In this document: positions 7,834-13,180 of the stretch, piece after piece
Layout of the letters: the number at the start of each line of letters is the position of its first letter
Position numbering within the stretch: position 1 is the first letter of the stretch
Assembly: GCA_019415925.1 (NCBI GenBank)
Contig: DXYG01000052.1
Coordinates: forward strand, 1 to 17,885
Length of the DNA stretch: 17,885 nucleotides
Direction of reading: 5' to 3'
Source: Clostridiales bacterium
GTDB taxonomy: Bacteria > Bacillota > Clostridia > Oscillospirales > Acutalibacteraceae
The notes under the pieces: generated by a model
What the model saw: the letters and a program-made list of their open reading frames with translations, nothing else
The model's database searches: none
What the model was told of the DNA's origin: nothing
Program-made: the position numbers and the translations under genes

Positions 7834-8029
7834 TACGGGCTCGTGCCCGAATAATAAGATTAAGAGGTGAAAACTTAATGGACGCAGATGGTAATAAAGG
7901 CGCTGTACCCGGGCGAAGTAGAAATAAAATGTGCGCTTGTGCGTTCATTTTGTTTTCGTGATTTTTTGCGCCTTTTTTAAGGCGTAGTCTGCCCTTGGAA
8001 CACACGTCTTTACTCCACTTGAATTAAAA
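7834..8029 (+). ncRNA. Candidate structured cis-regulatory leader of mgtE
   Basis: About 200 nt between the promoter and the mgtE ribosome site. Seen helices: CGGGC/GCCCG (7836-7840 with 7845-7849), ATTAAG/CTTAAT (7859-7864 with 7874-7879), and an AT/GC hairpin around 7928-7950. GCGCCTTT (7968-7975) can pair with AAAGGCGC (7896-7903), giving a 3' arm that runs into T6 like a terminator. Part of the same arm, CGCCTT (7970-7975), can instead pair with AAGGCG (7979-7984). These two pairings exclude each other, which fits an on/off switch. A metal-sensing role is inferred from the magnesium channel gene downstream. The conserved core of the M-box (ykoK) riboswitch was not found, so the class is unknown. 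Confidence 0.5.
7878..7961 (+). CDS. Possible 27-residue leader peptide upstream of mgtE
   Basis: An ATG at 7878 sits eight bases after AAGAGGTG and opens 27 codons (MDADGNKGAVPGRSR..., ending in CACAFILFS) that stop at 7961, immediately before the T6-GCGCC element. The ATG and part of the ribosome site lie in the small ATTAAG/CTTAAT helix. Translation through this frame would disrupt the long-range pairing at 7896-7903. It may be a translated leader, as known for some magnesium transporter genes, or a chance frame within a structured RNA. Confidence 0.25.
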   Translation: MDADGNKGAVPGRSRNKMCACAFILFS

Positions 8030-8039
8030 AGGAGGAAAG

Positions 8040-9410
8040 ATGATGGAACAGGTTAACGTAACTCTTACGGAAACCATAAGGGTGTTGCTTGAAGAGAGAA
8101 AGTTCAATACCCTGCGAGACATCCTCACTACGATGAAACCGTACGATATTGCTGCGATTTTTGAGGAGTTGCAGGATGAAAAAACGCCTATTCTTTTTCG
8201 CATTCTGCCAAAGGAGCTTGCCGCAGAAACCTTTGTTGAAATGGACGACGAAACGCAGGAGTTCCTTATTCACGGACTGAGCGACAGCGAGCTTAAAGAG
8301 GTTGTAGACGAGCTGTTTGTCGATGACGCAGTTGACCTTATCGAGGAAATGCCTGCAAACGTAGTCAAGCGTATTCTGCGACAGGCTGACAAGGATATGA
8401 GAAAGCAGATTAACGAGCTTTTAAAATATCCCGAGGACAGCGCAGGCTCGATTATGACGACGGAGTTTATTGTTCTCCGTCCCGATATGACTGCGGAAAT
8501 GGCAATCAAGAGAATCAGAAGAACGGGCGTTGACAAAGAAACAATTTACACCTGCTATGTGACCGATAACAACAACAAGCTAATCGGTATTTCAACCGTC
8601 AAGGATTTGCTGTTGGCTGATGATGACGACCTTGTGAATGATTTGATGGAGGAAAACGTCATTTCGGTTAATACCCTCGACGACCAGGAGCAGGTTGCTC
8701 AGATGTTTTCAAACTACAATTTCCTTGCGCTGCCCGTTGTCGATAACGAAAACAGGCTTGTCGGTATTGTAACAATCGACGACGCTATCGACGTTATTCA
8801 GGAAGAGGCTACCGAGGATATTGAAAAGATGGCAGCCGTTCTGCCGTCGGACAAGCCGTATATGAAAACAAGCGTGTGGGGAATTTACCGCAAGCGTATC
8901 CCTTGGTTGCTTGTGCTTATGCTTTCGGCTACGTTCACAAGTGCGATTATTTCCTCGTTCGAGGGCGCTCTTGCAAGCGTAATTGTGCTTTCGTCGTTTA
9001 TCCCGATGATTACCGGCTCGGGCGGTAACGCAGGCTCTCAGGCGTCTGTGTCGGTTATCCGTGCGCTTTCGCTCGGTGAAATCGAGTTCAAAAGTATGTT
9101 CAAGGTTTTGTGGAAGGAGCTGAGGGTTTCAATCCTCTGCGGCGCAACGCTTGCGGCGGCTAACTTCATAAAGCTGATGATTTTTGATTTGAACGGCAAC
9201 CCGAATGCGTTTATGATTGCGCTTGTCGTTTCGCTCACGCTCTTGGGAACGATTATGATGTCAAAGATTGTAGGCTCAAGCCTGCCTTTGCTGGCAAGCA
9301 AAATCGGCTTTGACCCTGCCGTAATGGCAAATCCGCTGATTTCAACAGTCTGCGACTCGCTTTCGCTGTTGATTTACTTTGGAATAGCAACATCTATATT
9401 GAACATTTAA
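8040..9410 (+). CDS. mgtE: Magnesium transporter MgtE
   Basis: A membrane channel for Mg2+ uptake, gated by intracellular Mg2+. The layout is canonical: acidic N domain (about 1-135), two CBS domains (about 138-200 and 203-260), a plug helix region, then a five-helix membrane domain (about 285-455). The family signature GSGGNAGSQ is at residues 326-334, and Asp425 in FDPAVMANP corresponds to the pore metal-binding Asp of the family. The 456-residue length is normal. Two ATGs lie in tandem (8040 and 8043) after AGGAGG at 8030-8035; the second has the more usual spacing, which changes the product by one residue. It has its own promoter and a long leader that may respond to metal. A terminator follows at 9420, so it is probably monocistronic. 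Confidence 0.95.
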   Translation: MMEQVNVTLTETIRVLLEERKFNTLRDILTTMKPYDIAAIFEELQDEKTPILFRILPKELAAETFVEMDDETQEFLIHGLSDSELKEVVDELFVDDAVDLIEEMPANVVKRILRQADKDMRKQINELLKYPEDSAGSIMTTEFIVLRPDMTAEMAIKRIRRTGVDKETIYTCYVTDNNNKLIGISTVKDLLLADDDDLVNDLMEENVISVNTLDDQEQVAQMFSNYNFLALPVVDNENRLVGIVTIDDAIDVIQEEATEDIEKMAAVLPSDKPYMKTSVWGIYRKRIPWLLVLMLSATFTSAIISSFEGALASVIVLSSFIPMITGSGGNAGSQASVSVIRALSLGEIEFKSMFKVLWKELRVSILCGATLAAANFIKLMIFDLNGNPNAFMIALVVSLTLLGTIMMSKIVGSSLPLLASKIGFDPAVMANPLISTVCDSLSLLIYFGIATSILNI

Positions 9411-9419
9411 TAAGTAAAT

Positions 9420-9457
9420 AAGGTCGGGTTACCGTTGATACGGCTACCCGACCTTTT
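9420..9457 (+). terminator. Terminator of mgtE
   Basis: AGGTCGGGTTACCG (9421-9434) pairs with CGGCTACCCGACCT (9441-9454) apart from two central mismatches, and TTT follows. The AGGTCGGG...CCCGACCT palindrome is used again at 12744 and 13111. Confidence 0.85.
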
Positions 9458-9476
9458 GTGTATTTTGCGATTATAA

Positions 9477-9504
9477 TTGGCAAATAATGCATACCTGATA
9501 TAAT
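9477..9504 (+). promoter_or_regulatory. Promoter of small hydrophobic peptide gene (module 1)
   Basis: TTGGCA (9477-9482), a 16-base spacer, then TATAAT (9499-9504). The start would be near 9511, about 55 bases before the ATG of the 23-residue peptide. Confidence 0.7.
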
Positions 9505-9565
9505 AATATTCGTAGTAACGGAACGGCGGCGGTTTTTCTGCACCCCAAATAAGGGGGTGATATGT

Positions 9566-9637
9566 ATGACGGAAACGGTGTTACTGATTATTTTGCTGGT
9601 AGTTATCCTTGAAGTTATAAAATACATAAAAAAATAA
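9566..9637 (+). CDS. 23-residue hydrophobic peptide, type I toxin-like (module 1)
   Basis: The peptide begins MTETVLLIILLVVILEVIKY and ends IKK: one membrane-spanning segment with a Lys-rich tail, the form of small membrane-acting type I toxins. A near-perfect ribosome site, GGGGGTGAT (9553-9561), precedes the ATG. CACCCC (9541-9546) can pair with GGGGTG (9554-9559) and hide that site. A convergent promoter (9722-9750) would make an antisense RNA ending inside the last codons. A related module at 12803-13093 keeps MTE at the start and EVIKxIKK at the end. The toxin function is inferred from layout and peptide form. It was missed by length-limited gene finding because of its size. Confidence 0.75.
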   Translation: MTETVLLIILLVVILEVIKYIKK

Positions 9638-9715
9638 CCGCCCTGTACTGCAATACAAGGCGGTTGTAAAAATATAACCAACTATAAGCAGAACAGCCAA
9701 AACTGTTCCGTTACT
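9628..9715 (-). ncRNA. Predicted antisense RNA (antitoxin) of module 1
   Basis: A transcript from the minus-strand promoter would start near 9715, fold a GAACAG/CTGTTC hairpin near its 5' end (plus-strand bases 9691-9696 and 9703-9708), and end at a hairpin (9636-9642 and 9644-9647 paired with 9654-9657 and 9659-9665). Seven T follow in the minus direction (plus-strand A run 9628-9634). It overlaps the end of the peptide gene, so it can pair with the peptide mRNA. The terminator stem itself includes the peptide stop codon. Confidence 0.65.
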
Positions 9716-9721
9716 ATATTT

Positions 9722-9750
9722 ATAATACACCAACATTATAATAATGTCAA
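9722..9750 (-). promoter_or_regulatory. Promoter of the module 1 antisense RNA
   Basis: On the minus strand: TTGACA (plus 9745-9750), 17-base spacer, TATTAT (plus 9722-9727). This is a stronger match than the peptide promoter, as expected for an antitoxin RNA. Confidence 0.75.
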
Positions 9751-9986
9751 TACAAAACTGAAATTAAAACAGGACGTACGGGAGATTTCCCATACGTCCT
9801 GATTTTGTCTGCCTGATTTGTACTGCGTTCGGCTTTCTGCGTTTGCACCGTTGCGGTTTTATATTCGTTACAGCCGTTGCACGTTTTGCAGAGCAACAGG
9901 CTTTCCTGTGTTTTTTGCCTGACAGCCCGAACAAAATCACCTTTGCGGAGTAGCTCACCGCATAGATTACAAAAATAAATACACAT
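9747..9986 (-). CDS. Small Cys-rich putative zinc-ribbon protein, possibly frame-disrupted
   Basis: The frame starts MCIYFCNLCGELLRKGDF and continues to a second cysteine cluster, LLLCKTCNGCNEYK. The CxxC (Cys6, Cys9) and CxxCxxC (Cys33, Cys36, Cys39) groups suggest a zinc-binding ribbon. However, the good ribosome site (GGAGGAAGG, minus strand, at about 10003-10011) is placed for an ATG at 9997 in the next frame, which encodes MLNLCVFIFVIYAVSY and loses the cysteine spacing. Either translation starts at 9986 far from that site, or a one- or two-base change in the T-rich start region has split the gene. The 3' end reads through a strong hairpin at 9770-9801, so the original stop may also be lost. 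Function unknown. Confidence 0.45.
   Translation of the reverse strand: MCIYFCNLCGELLRKGDFVRAVRQKTQESLLLCKTCNGCNEYKTATVQTQKAERSTNQADKIRTYGKSPVRPVLISVLY
9770..9801 (-). terminator. Strong hairpin, probable terminator
   Basis: CAGGACGTACGGGA (9770-9783) pairs with TCCCATACGTCCTG (9788-9801) with one weak pair. In the minus direction it is followed by TTTTAATT, and in the plus direction by ATTTTG, so it could act on both strands. Confidence 0.65.
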
Positions 9987-10106
9987 AAATTAAGCATAAT
10001 ACCTTCCTCCGTTTTCTGTTTTCATATACCTTACAATATATATTATAGAAAAAAGGGTGTGTCATAAAACGGACAGTGCGAATACCTGAATATTCAAAAC
10101 TATGTC

Positions 10107-10135
10107 TTGTCGGCGGCTTTTGGATATGGTATAAT
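10107..10135 (+). promoter_or_regulatory. Candidate promoter for lepA
   Basis: TTGTCG (10107-10112), a 17-base spacer, then TATAAT (10130-10135). Transcription would start near 10142 and run through the repeat element at 10151-10403 before reaching lepA at 10462. No better promoter was seen between the repeat and lepA. Confidence 0.55.
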
Positions 10136-10150
10136 ATATTTATTTAGATA

Positions 10151-10403
10151 GCTAAACTATAATTTAGCTGTGAGTTTACTCGCAAAAAAAATTAAAAATT
10201 TCGGTCAAGCCTTTTTAAAGGCTTGCGGGTGTGGGCAGAGCCCACAAAAAGATTGCATTGCAAAATGCAGGAGGGTAGGCAAAACAGTCCGGTGGACTGT
10301 TTTGCTGTAGGGAACCCACTAAAGGGGTTCCCTATGGCGAACACAGTTCGCCGCTACAATCATTAATTTTGCCCGTCGAGGCACTCGACAAATTATAGTT
10401 TAG
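10151..10403. repeat. MITE-like chain of palindromes with inverted ends
   Basis: The 253-base element starts with AAACTATAATTTAGC (10154-10168) and ends with AAATTATAGTTTAG (10390-10403), which are inverted copies. Inside are short hairpins one after another: CAAGCCTTT/AAAGGCTTG, GTGGGC/GCCCAC, AAAACAGTCC/GGACTGTTTT, a GTAGGGAACCC/GGGTTCCC unit, GGCGAAC/GTTCGCC ending in CTAC, and GTCGAG/CTCGAC. There is no ORF of note. It lies between a candidate promoter and lepA. The right-hand hairpin GGCGAACACAGTTCGCC is shared with 14656-14672. Confidence 0.75.
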
Positions 10404-10461
10404 TTCACCAAATGTGATAGTATTATATCTTATTAAAATAAACAGAAAAAGGTGATTTACA

Positions 10462-12273
10462 TTGTCTTTTCCGCAGGATAAAATCAGAAATTTCAGCATA
10501 ATTGCTCACATAGACCACGGCAAAAGTACGCTTGCCGACAGAATTTTAGAGCAGACAAACTCCGTTTCGGCTCGTGATATGGAGTCGCAGCTCCTTGACG
10601 ATATGGAGCTTGAGCGTGAGAGAGGAATTACAATCAAGGCTCGTGCCGTCAGCGTAATCTACAAGGCTGACGACGGCGAGGACTACCTCTTTAACCTTAT
10701 CGACACCCCCGGTCACGTTGACTTTAACTACGAGGTGTCACGTTCGCTTGCCGCCTGCGAGGGCGCAATTCTCGTTGTTGACGCATCGCAGGGAATTGAG
10801 GCGCAGACGCTTGCAAACACATATCTTGCCGTTGACAGCGGACTTGAAATCGTCCCTGTTGTCAACAAGATTGACTTGCCCAGCGCAGACCCCGACAGGG
10901 TTATTCAGGAGATTGAGGACGTTATCGGTATCCATGCCGAGGACGCTCCGAAAATTTCGGCAAAGGCAGGAATCAACATTCACGCAGTTCTCGAAAAGGT
11001 TGTTTCGGACATTCCTGCTCCGACGGGCGATATAAACGCTCCGCTTCGTGCGCTGATTTTTGACAGCTACTACGACAGCTACAAGGGAGTTATCATATAT
11101 GTCAGGCTCAAAGAGGGACAGATTCACCCCGGTGACGAGTTCAAGCTTATGGCTACGGGCAGTAAATTCAACGTTGTTGAGTGCGGACTTATGCACGCAA
11201 CGCAGATGGAAAAGACCGACGGACTTTACGCAGGCGAGGTTGGCTATATTGCAGGCTCAATCAAAACGCTGGCTGATGCAAAAGTGGGCGACACAGTAAC
11301 GCTTACGTCAAACCCTGCCGAAGAGCCTTTGCCCGGTTACCGTGAGGCTCAGCCTATGGTGTTCTGCGGAATTTATCCCGTTGACGGTGCAAAATACGGC
11401 GACTTAAAGGACGCTCTTGAAAAATTACAGCTCAATGATGCGGCGCTTTCGTTCGAGCCTGAAACCTCGGTTGCGCTCGGATTTGGTTTCCGTTGCGGAT
11501 TCCTCGGACTTCTGCATATGGAGATTATTCAGGAACGTCTTGAGCGTGAATATCAGCTCGATTTGATTACCACTGCTCCGAGCGTTATTTACAGAATCAC
11601 ACGCACGGATGGCACTGTTGAGATGATTGACAACCCCACAAATTATCCCGACCCCTCTCTCATTCAGACGGCGGAGGAGCCTGTTGCAGACGCTCATATA
11701 TATACGCCCAAGGAGTATGTCGGCAACATTATGGAGCTTTGTCAGGACAGGCGAGGCACGTTTGTCGATATGCAGTACATTGATGCCGACAGAGTGGATT
11801 TGCACTATATTCTTCCGCTTGCCGAGATTATCTACGACTTTTTCGACACGCTCAAATCACGCACAAGGGGCTATGCTTCGTTTGACTACGAGATGAAGGA
11901 GTATGTTCCCAGCGAGCTTGTAAAGCTCGATATTATGCTAAACGGCGAGGTTGTGGACGCACTTTCGTTCATCATTCACAAGGACAAGGCATATGGCAGA
12001 GCGAGAAAAATGGCTGAAAAGCTCAAGGAGAAAATCCCCAGACAGCTTTTTGAGGTGCCGATTCAGGCTTGCATAGGCGGCAAAATCATAGCGAGAGAAA
12101 CCGTTAAGGCTATGCGCAAGGACGTGCTTGCAAAGTGCTACGGCGGCGACATCAGCCGAAAGAAGAAACTTCTTGAAAAGCAGAAGGAGGGCAAAAAGCG
12201 TATGCGCCAGCTCGGCTCGGTAGAGGTTCCGCAGGAGGCGTTTATGGCGGTATTAAAGCTTGATACGGACTGA
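10462..12273 (+). CDS. lepA: Elongation factor 4 (LepA), ribosome-associated GTPase
   Basis: LepA is a translational GTPase related to EF-G that binds the ribosome. The start is TTG at 10462, preceded by AAAAAGGTGAT (10446-10456) at good spacing, giving MSFPQDKIRNFSIIAHIDHG as expected for the family. GTPase motifs are clear: AHIDHGKST (residues 15-23), the RGITI switch, DTPGH and NKIDLP. The C-terminal half has the LepA-specific RRGTF and a Lys/Arg-rich tail (GGDISRKKKLLEKQKEGKKR, then MRQLG). The 603-residue length is normal and the frame is intact. The leader carries a repeat element, and there is no close partner gene; hemW, a common neighbour in other firmicutes, is not here. Confidence 0.97.
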   Translation: MSFPQDKIRNFSIIAHIDHGKSTLADRILEQTNSVSARDMESQLLDDMELERERGITIKARAVSVIYKADDGEDYLFNLIDTPGHVDFNYEVSRSLAACEGAILVVDASQGIEAQTLANTYLAVDSGLEIVPVVNKIDLPSADPDRVIQEIEDVIGIHAEDAPKISAKAGINIHAVLEKVVSDIPAPTGDINAPLRALIFDSYYDSYKGVIIYVRLKEGQIHPGDEFKLMATGSKFNVVECGLMHATQMEKTDGLYAGEVGYIAGSIKTLADAKVGDTVTLTSNPAEEPLPGYREAQPMVFCGIYPVDGAKYGDLKDALEKLQLNDAALSFEPETSVALGFGFRCGFLGLLHMEIIQERLEREYQLDLITTAPSVIYRITRTDGTVEMIDNPTNYPDPSLIQTAEEPVADAHIYTPKEYVGNIMELCQDRRGTFVDMQYIDADRVDLHYILPLAEIIYDFFDTLKSRTRGYASFDYEMKEYVPSELVKLDIMLNGEVVDALSFIIHKDKAYGRARKMAEKLKEKIPRQLFEVPIQACIGGKIIARETVKAMRKDVLAKCYGGDISRKKKLLEKQKEGKKRMRQLGSVEVPQEAFMAVLKLDTD

Positions 12274-12321
12274 GTTTAATTCGGAATTATTGATATTGTA
12301 AAAATAATTTTTTGAGTATAC

Positions 12322-12350
12322 TTGAATTATCCTTTGGCATATGTTATAAT
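12322..12350 (+). promoter_or_regulatory. Promoter after lepA
   Basis: TTGAAT (12322-12327), a 17-base spacer, then TATAAT (12345-12350). It lies 50 bases after the lepA stop and points into a stretch with no plus-strand gene, which suggests an RNA gene. Confidence 0.6.
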
Positions 12351-12356
12351 AGGCTC

Positions 12357-12440
12357 AGGCAAAACGAAGTGAATAACTCACGGTAACAAACGACCCCCCT
12401 GCAAGGTTGGAGCTTGCAGGGGGTCTCTGCCGTTTTGGCT
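12357..12440 (+). ncRNA. Candidate small structured RNA downstream of lepA
   Basis: From the promoter above, the transcript would contain a very strong hairpin (GACCCCCCTGCAAG, 12392-12405, with CTTGCAGGGGGTC, 12413-12425, one bulged C, loop GTTGGAG). An outer helix, CAAAACG (12360-12366) with CGTTTTG (12431-12437), encloses it. The closed two-layer fold looks like an RNA gene rather than a plain terminator, since no long T run follows. No coding frame with a ribosome site is present. The 3' end and the function are unknown. Confidence 0.4.
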
Positions 12441-12492
12441 TTCTGTGAAATTGACAACAATGACACACGCTGAATCGTGTGTTGTATAAGTA

Positions 12493-12705
12493 TCATTTGA
12501 TTGATGTTAATTTATCGCTTTGGTGTTTCGGTTGATTTATTTCGTATTTTATTCCGTTTGCACATTCGTCTAATTTCGTAACATCAATATCAAATAAATA
12601 TTTATCCGGAATTCCATTCGGAAAAGCGTCGCACGCACATCTCCAGCCGTCAATATTTGGTCGTATGTGCTTGCATTCGCTACAGCTGTGTTGAACACAA
12701 ATCAT
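12493..12705 (-). CDS. Small Cys-rich protein, likely metal-binding
   Basis: A 70-residue protein starting MICVQHSCSECKH with a CAC motif (Cys23, Cys25) and a further Cys48. The spacing CxxC...CxC, followed by AFPNGIPD and LDECANGIKYE, reads like a compact zinc- or other metal-binding fold; I know of similar short firmicute proteins by pattern but cannot name a function. GAGGTG (plus 12711-12716) lies five bases before the ATG, which supports real translation. No close partner is in the same direction except the peptide module upstream at 12919, separated by a hairpin at 12744-12777. The Lys- and Gln-rich tail looks unstructured. Confidence 0.72.
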   Translation of the reverse strand: MICVQHSCSECKHIRPNIDGWRCACDAFPNGIPDKYLFDIDVTKLDECANGIKYEINQPKHQSDKLTSIK

Positions 12706-12743
12706 TTTGACACCTCGCTTATGGTAAATAGGATTTAATTAAA

Positions 12744-12777
12744 AGGTCGGGCAACCGTTTTGCGGTTAACCCGACCT
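12744..12777 (-). terminator. Terminator palindrome between peptide module 2 and the Cys-rich gene
   Basis: AGGTCGGGCAACCG (12744-12757) pairs with CGGTTAACCCGACCT (12763-12777) with one bulge. In the minus direction TTTT follows, so it can end the module 2 peptide mRNA. It is nearly the same as the one at 13111-13150. Confidence 0.75.
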
Positions 12778-12802
12778 ACTTTCTCGAATTAGTTTATTGT
12801 TA

Positions 12803-12831
12803 TTGACATAATGCTTTTGTTGTGATAATAT
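12803..12831 (+). promoter_or_regulatory. Promoter of the module 2 antisense RNA
   Basis: TTGACA (12803-12808), a 17-base spacer, then TAATAT (12826-12831). It points towards the peptide gene on the other strand, as in module 1. Confidence 0.7.
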
Positions 12832-12837
12832 AATAGT

Positions 12838-12930
12838 GAAAGGAACGGCATAAGCTGTTTCGCAATCAAGTTTTAATTATTAAATAATAACCGTTCCTGT
12901 ATCGCTACTACAGGGCGGTTATTTCTTTAT
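12838..12930 (+). ncRNA. Predicted antisense RNA (antitoxin) of module 2
   Basis: A transcript starting near 12838 would end at a hairpin (AATAACCG 12886-12893 with CGGTTATT 12916-12923; CCTGTA 12896-12901 with TACAGG 12909-12914) followed by T-rich TCTTTATG. It overlaps the last codons of the 27-residue peptide gene on the opposite strand. Its first bases (GAAAGGAACGGC) resemble the 5' end of the peptide mRNA, a feature shared with module 1. Confidence 0.6.
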
Positions 12931-13002
12931 GTTCTTTATAACTTCAATAAACGCTACCAAAACAATAGCAAATGTAAGTAAACACACAATATATTCGGTC
13001 AT
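12919..13002 (-). CDS. 27-residue hydrophobic peptide, type I toxin-like (module 2)
   Basis: The peptide begins MTEYIVCLLTFAIVLVAFIE and ends VIKNIKK, matching the module 1 peptide at both ends (MTE and EVIKxIKK) with a different hydrophobic core. AGGGGTG (plus 13014-13020) is 11 bases before the ATG, longer than usual. An overlapping ATG at 13010 opens a frame of only three codons (MSL). The ribosome site can pair with an upstream CACCCC (minus strand), the same arrangement as module 1 but with a different loop. The convergent antisense promoter is at 12803-12831. Membrane toxicity is inferred, not shown. Confidence 0.68.
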   Translation of the reverse strand: MTEYIVCLLTFAIVLVAFIEVIKNIKK

Positions 13003-13065
13003 AATGACATATACACCCCTTTTCGTGGGGTGCTGAAACAGCCGCCGCCATTCCTTTACATCTTA

Positions 13066-13093
13066 ATTATATCAGTTAATTGTTTTTTGTCAA
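13066..13093 (-). promoter_or_regulatory. Promoter of the module 2 peptide gene
   Basis: On the minus strand: TTGACA (plus 13088-13093), 16-base spacer, TATAAT (plus 13066-13071). It begins 17 bases after the fba terminator, so the module is transcribed separately from fba. Confidence 0.75.
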
Positions 13094-13110
13094 TTGTAAA
13101 TTAATTTAAT

Positions 13111-13150
13111 AAAAAAGGTCGGGCAACCGTTTTGCGGTTAACCCGACCTT
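13111..13150 (-). terminator. Terminator of fba
   Basis: AAGGTCGGGCAACCG (about 13115-13129) pairs with CGGTTAACCCGACCTT (13135-13150), with one bulge. In the minus direction TTTTTTATT follows. It lies 31 bases after the fba stop. Confidence 0.88.
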
Positions 13151-13180
13151 AAATCTTTTATTTACATTCTGTTGTGCAAA

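Noticed and set aside
7834..8029. M-box (ykoK) riboswitch call for the mgtE leader
   Set aside because: The conserved core segments of the M-box were not found by eye; only the gene context fits, so the RNA is left unclassified.
9764..9997. 77-residue membrane-like protein starting MLNLCVFIF
   Set aside because: It has the ribosome site, but after the hydrophobic start the frame becomes a Lys/Arg-rich sequence without pattern, while the neighbouring frame has a clear cysteine motif; treated as part of a possible frame disruption.
10738..11196. Long minus-strand frames within lepA, mgtE and the phosphatase genes
   Set aside because: They lie opposite well-conserved genes, lack ribosome sites and show no motifs; they are shadows of the coding strand.
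12450..12485. TTGACA at about 12452 as a further promoter, with the ACACACG/CGTGTGT hairpin
   Set aside because: No -10 sequence at proper spacing and no gene downstream on the plus strand; the hairpin lacks a T run in either direction.
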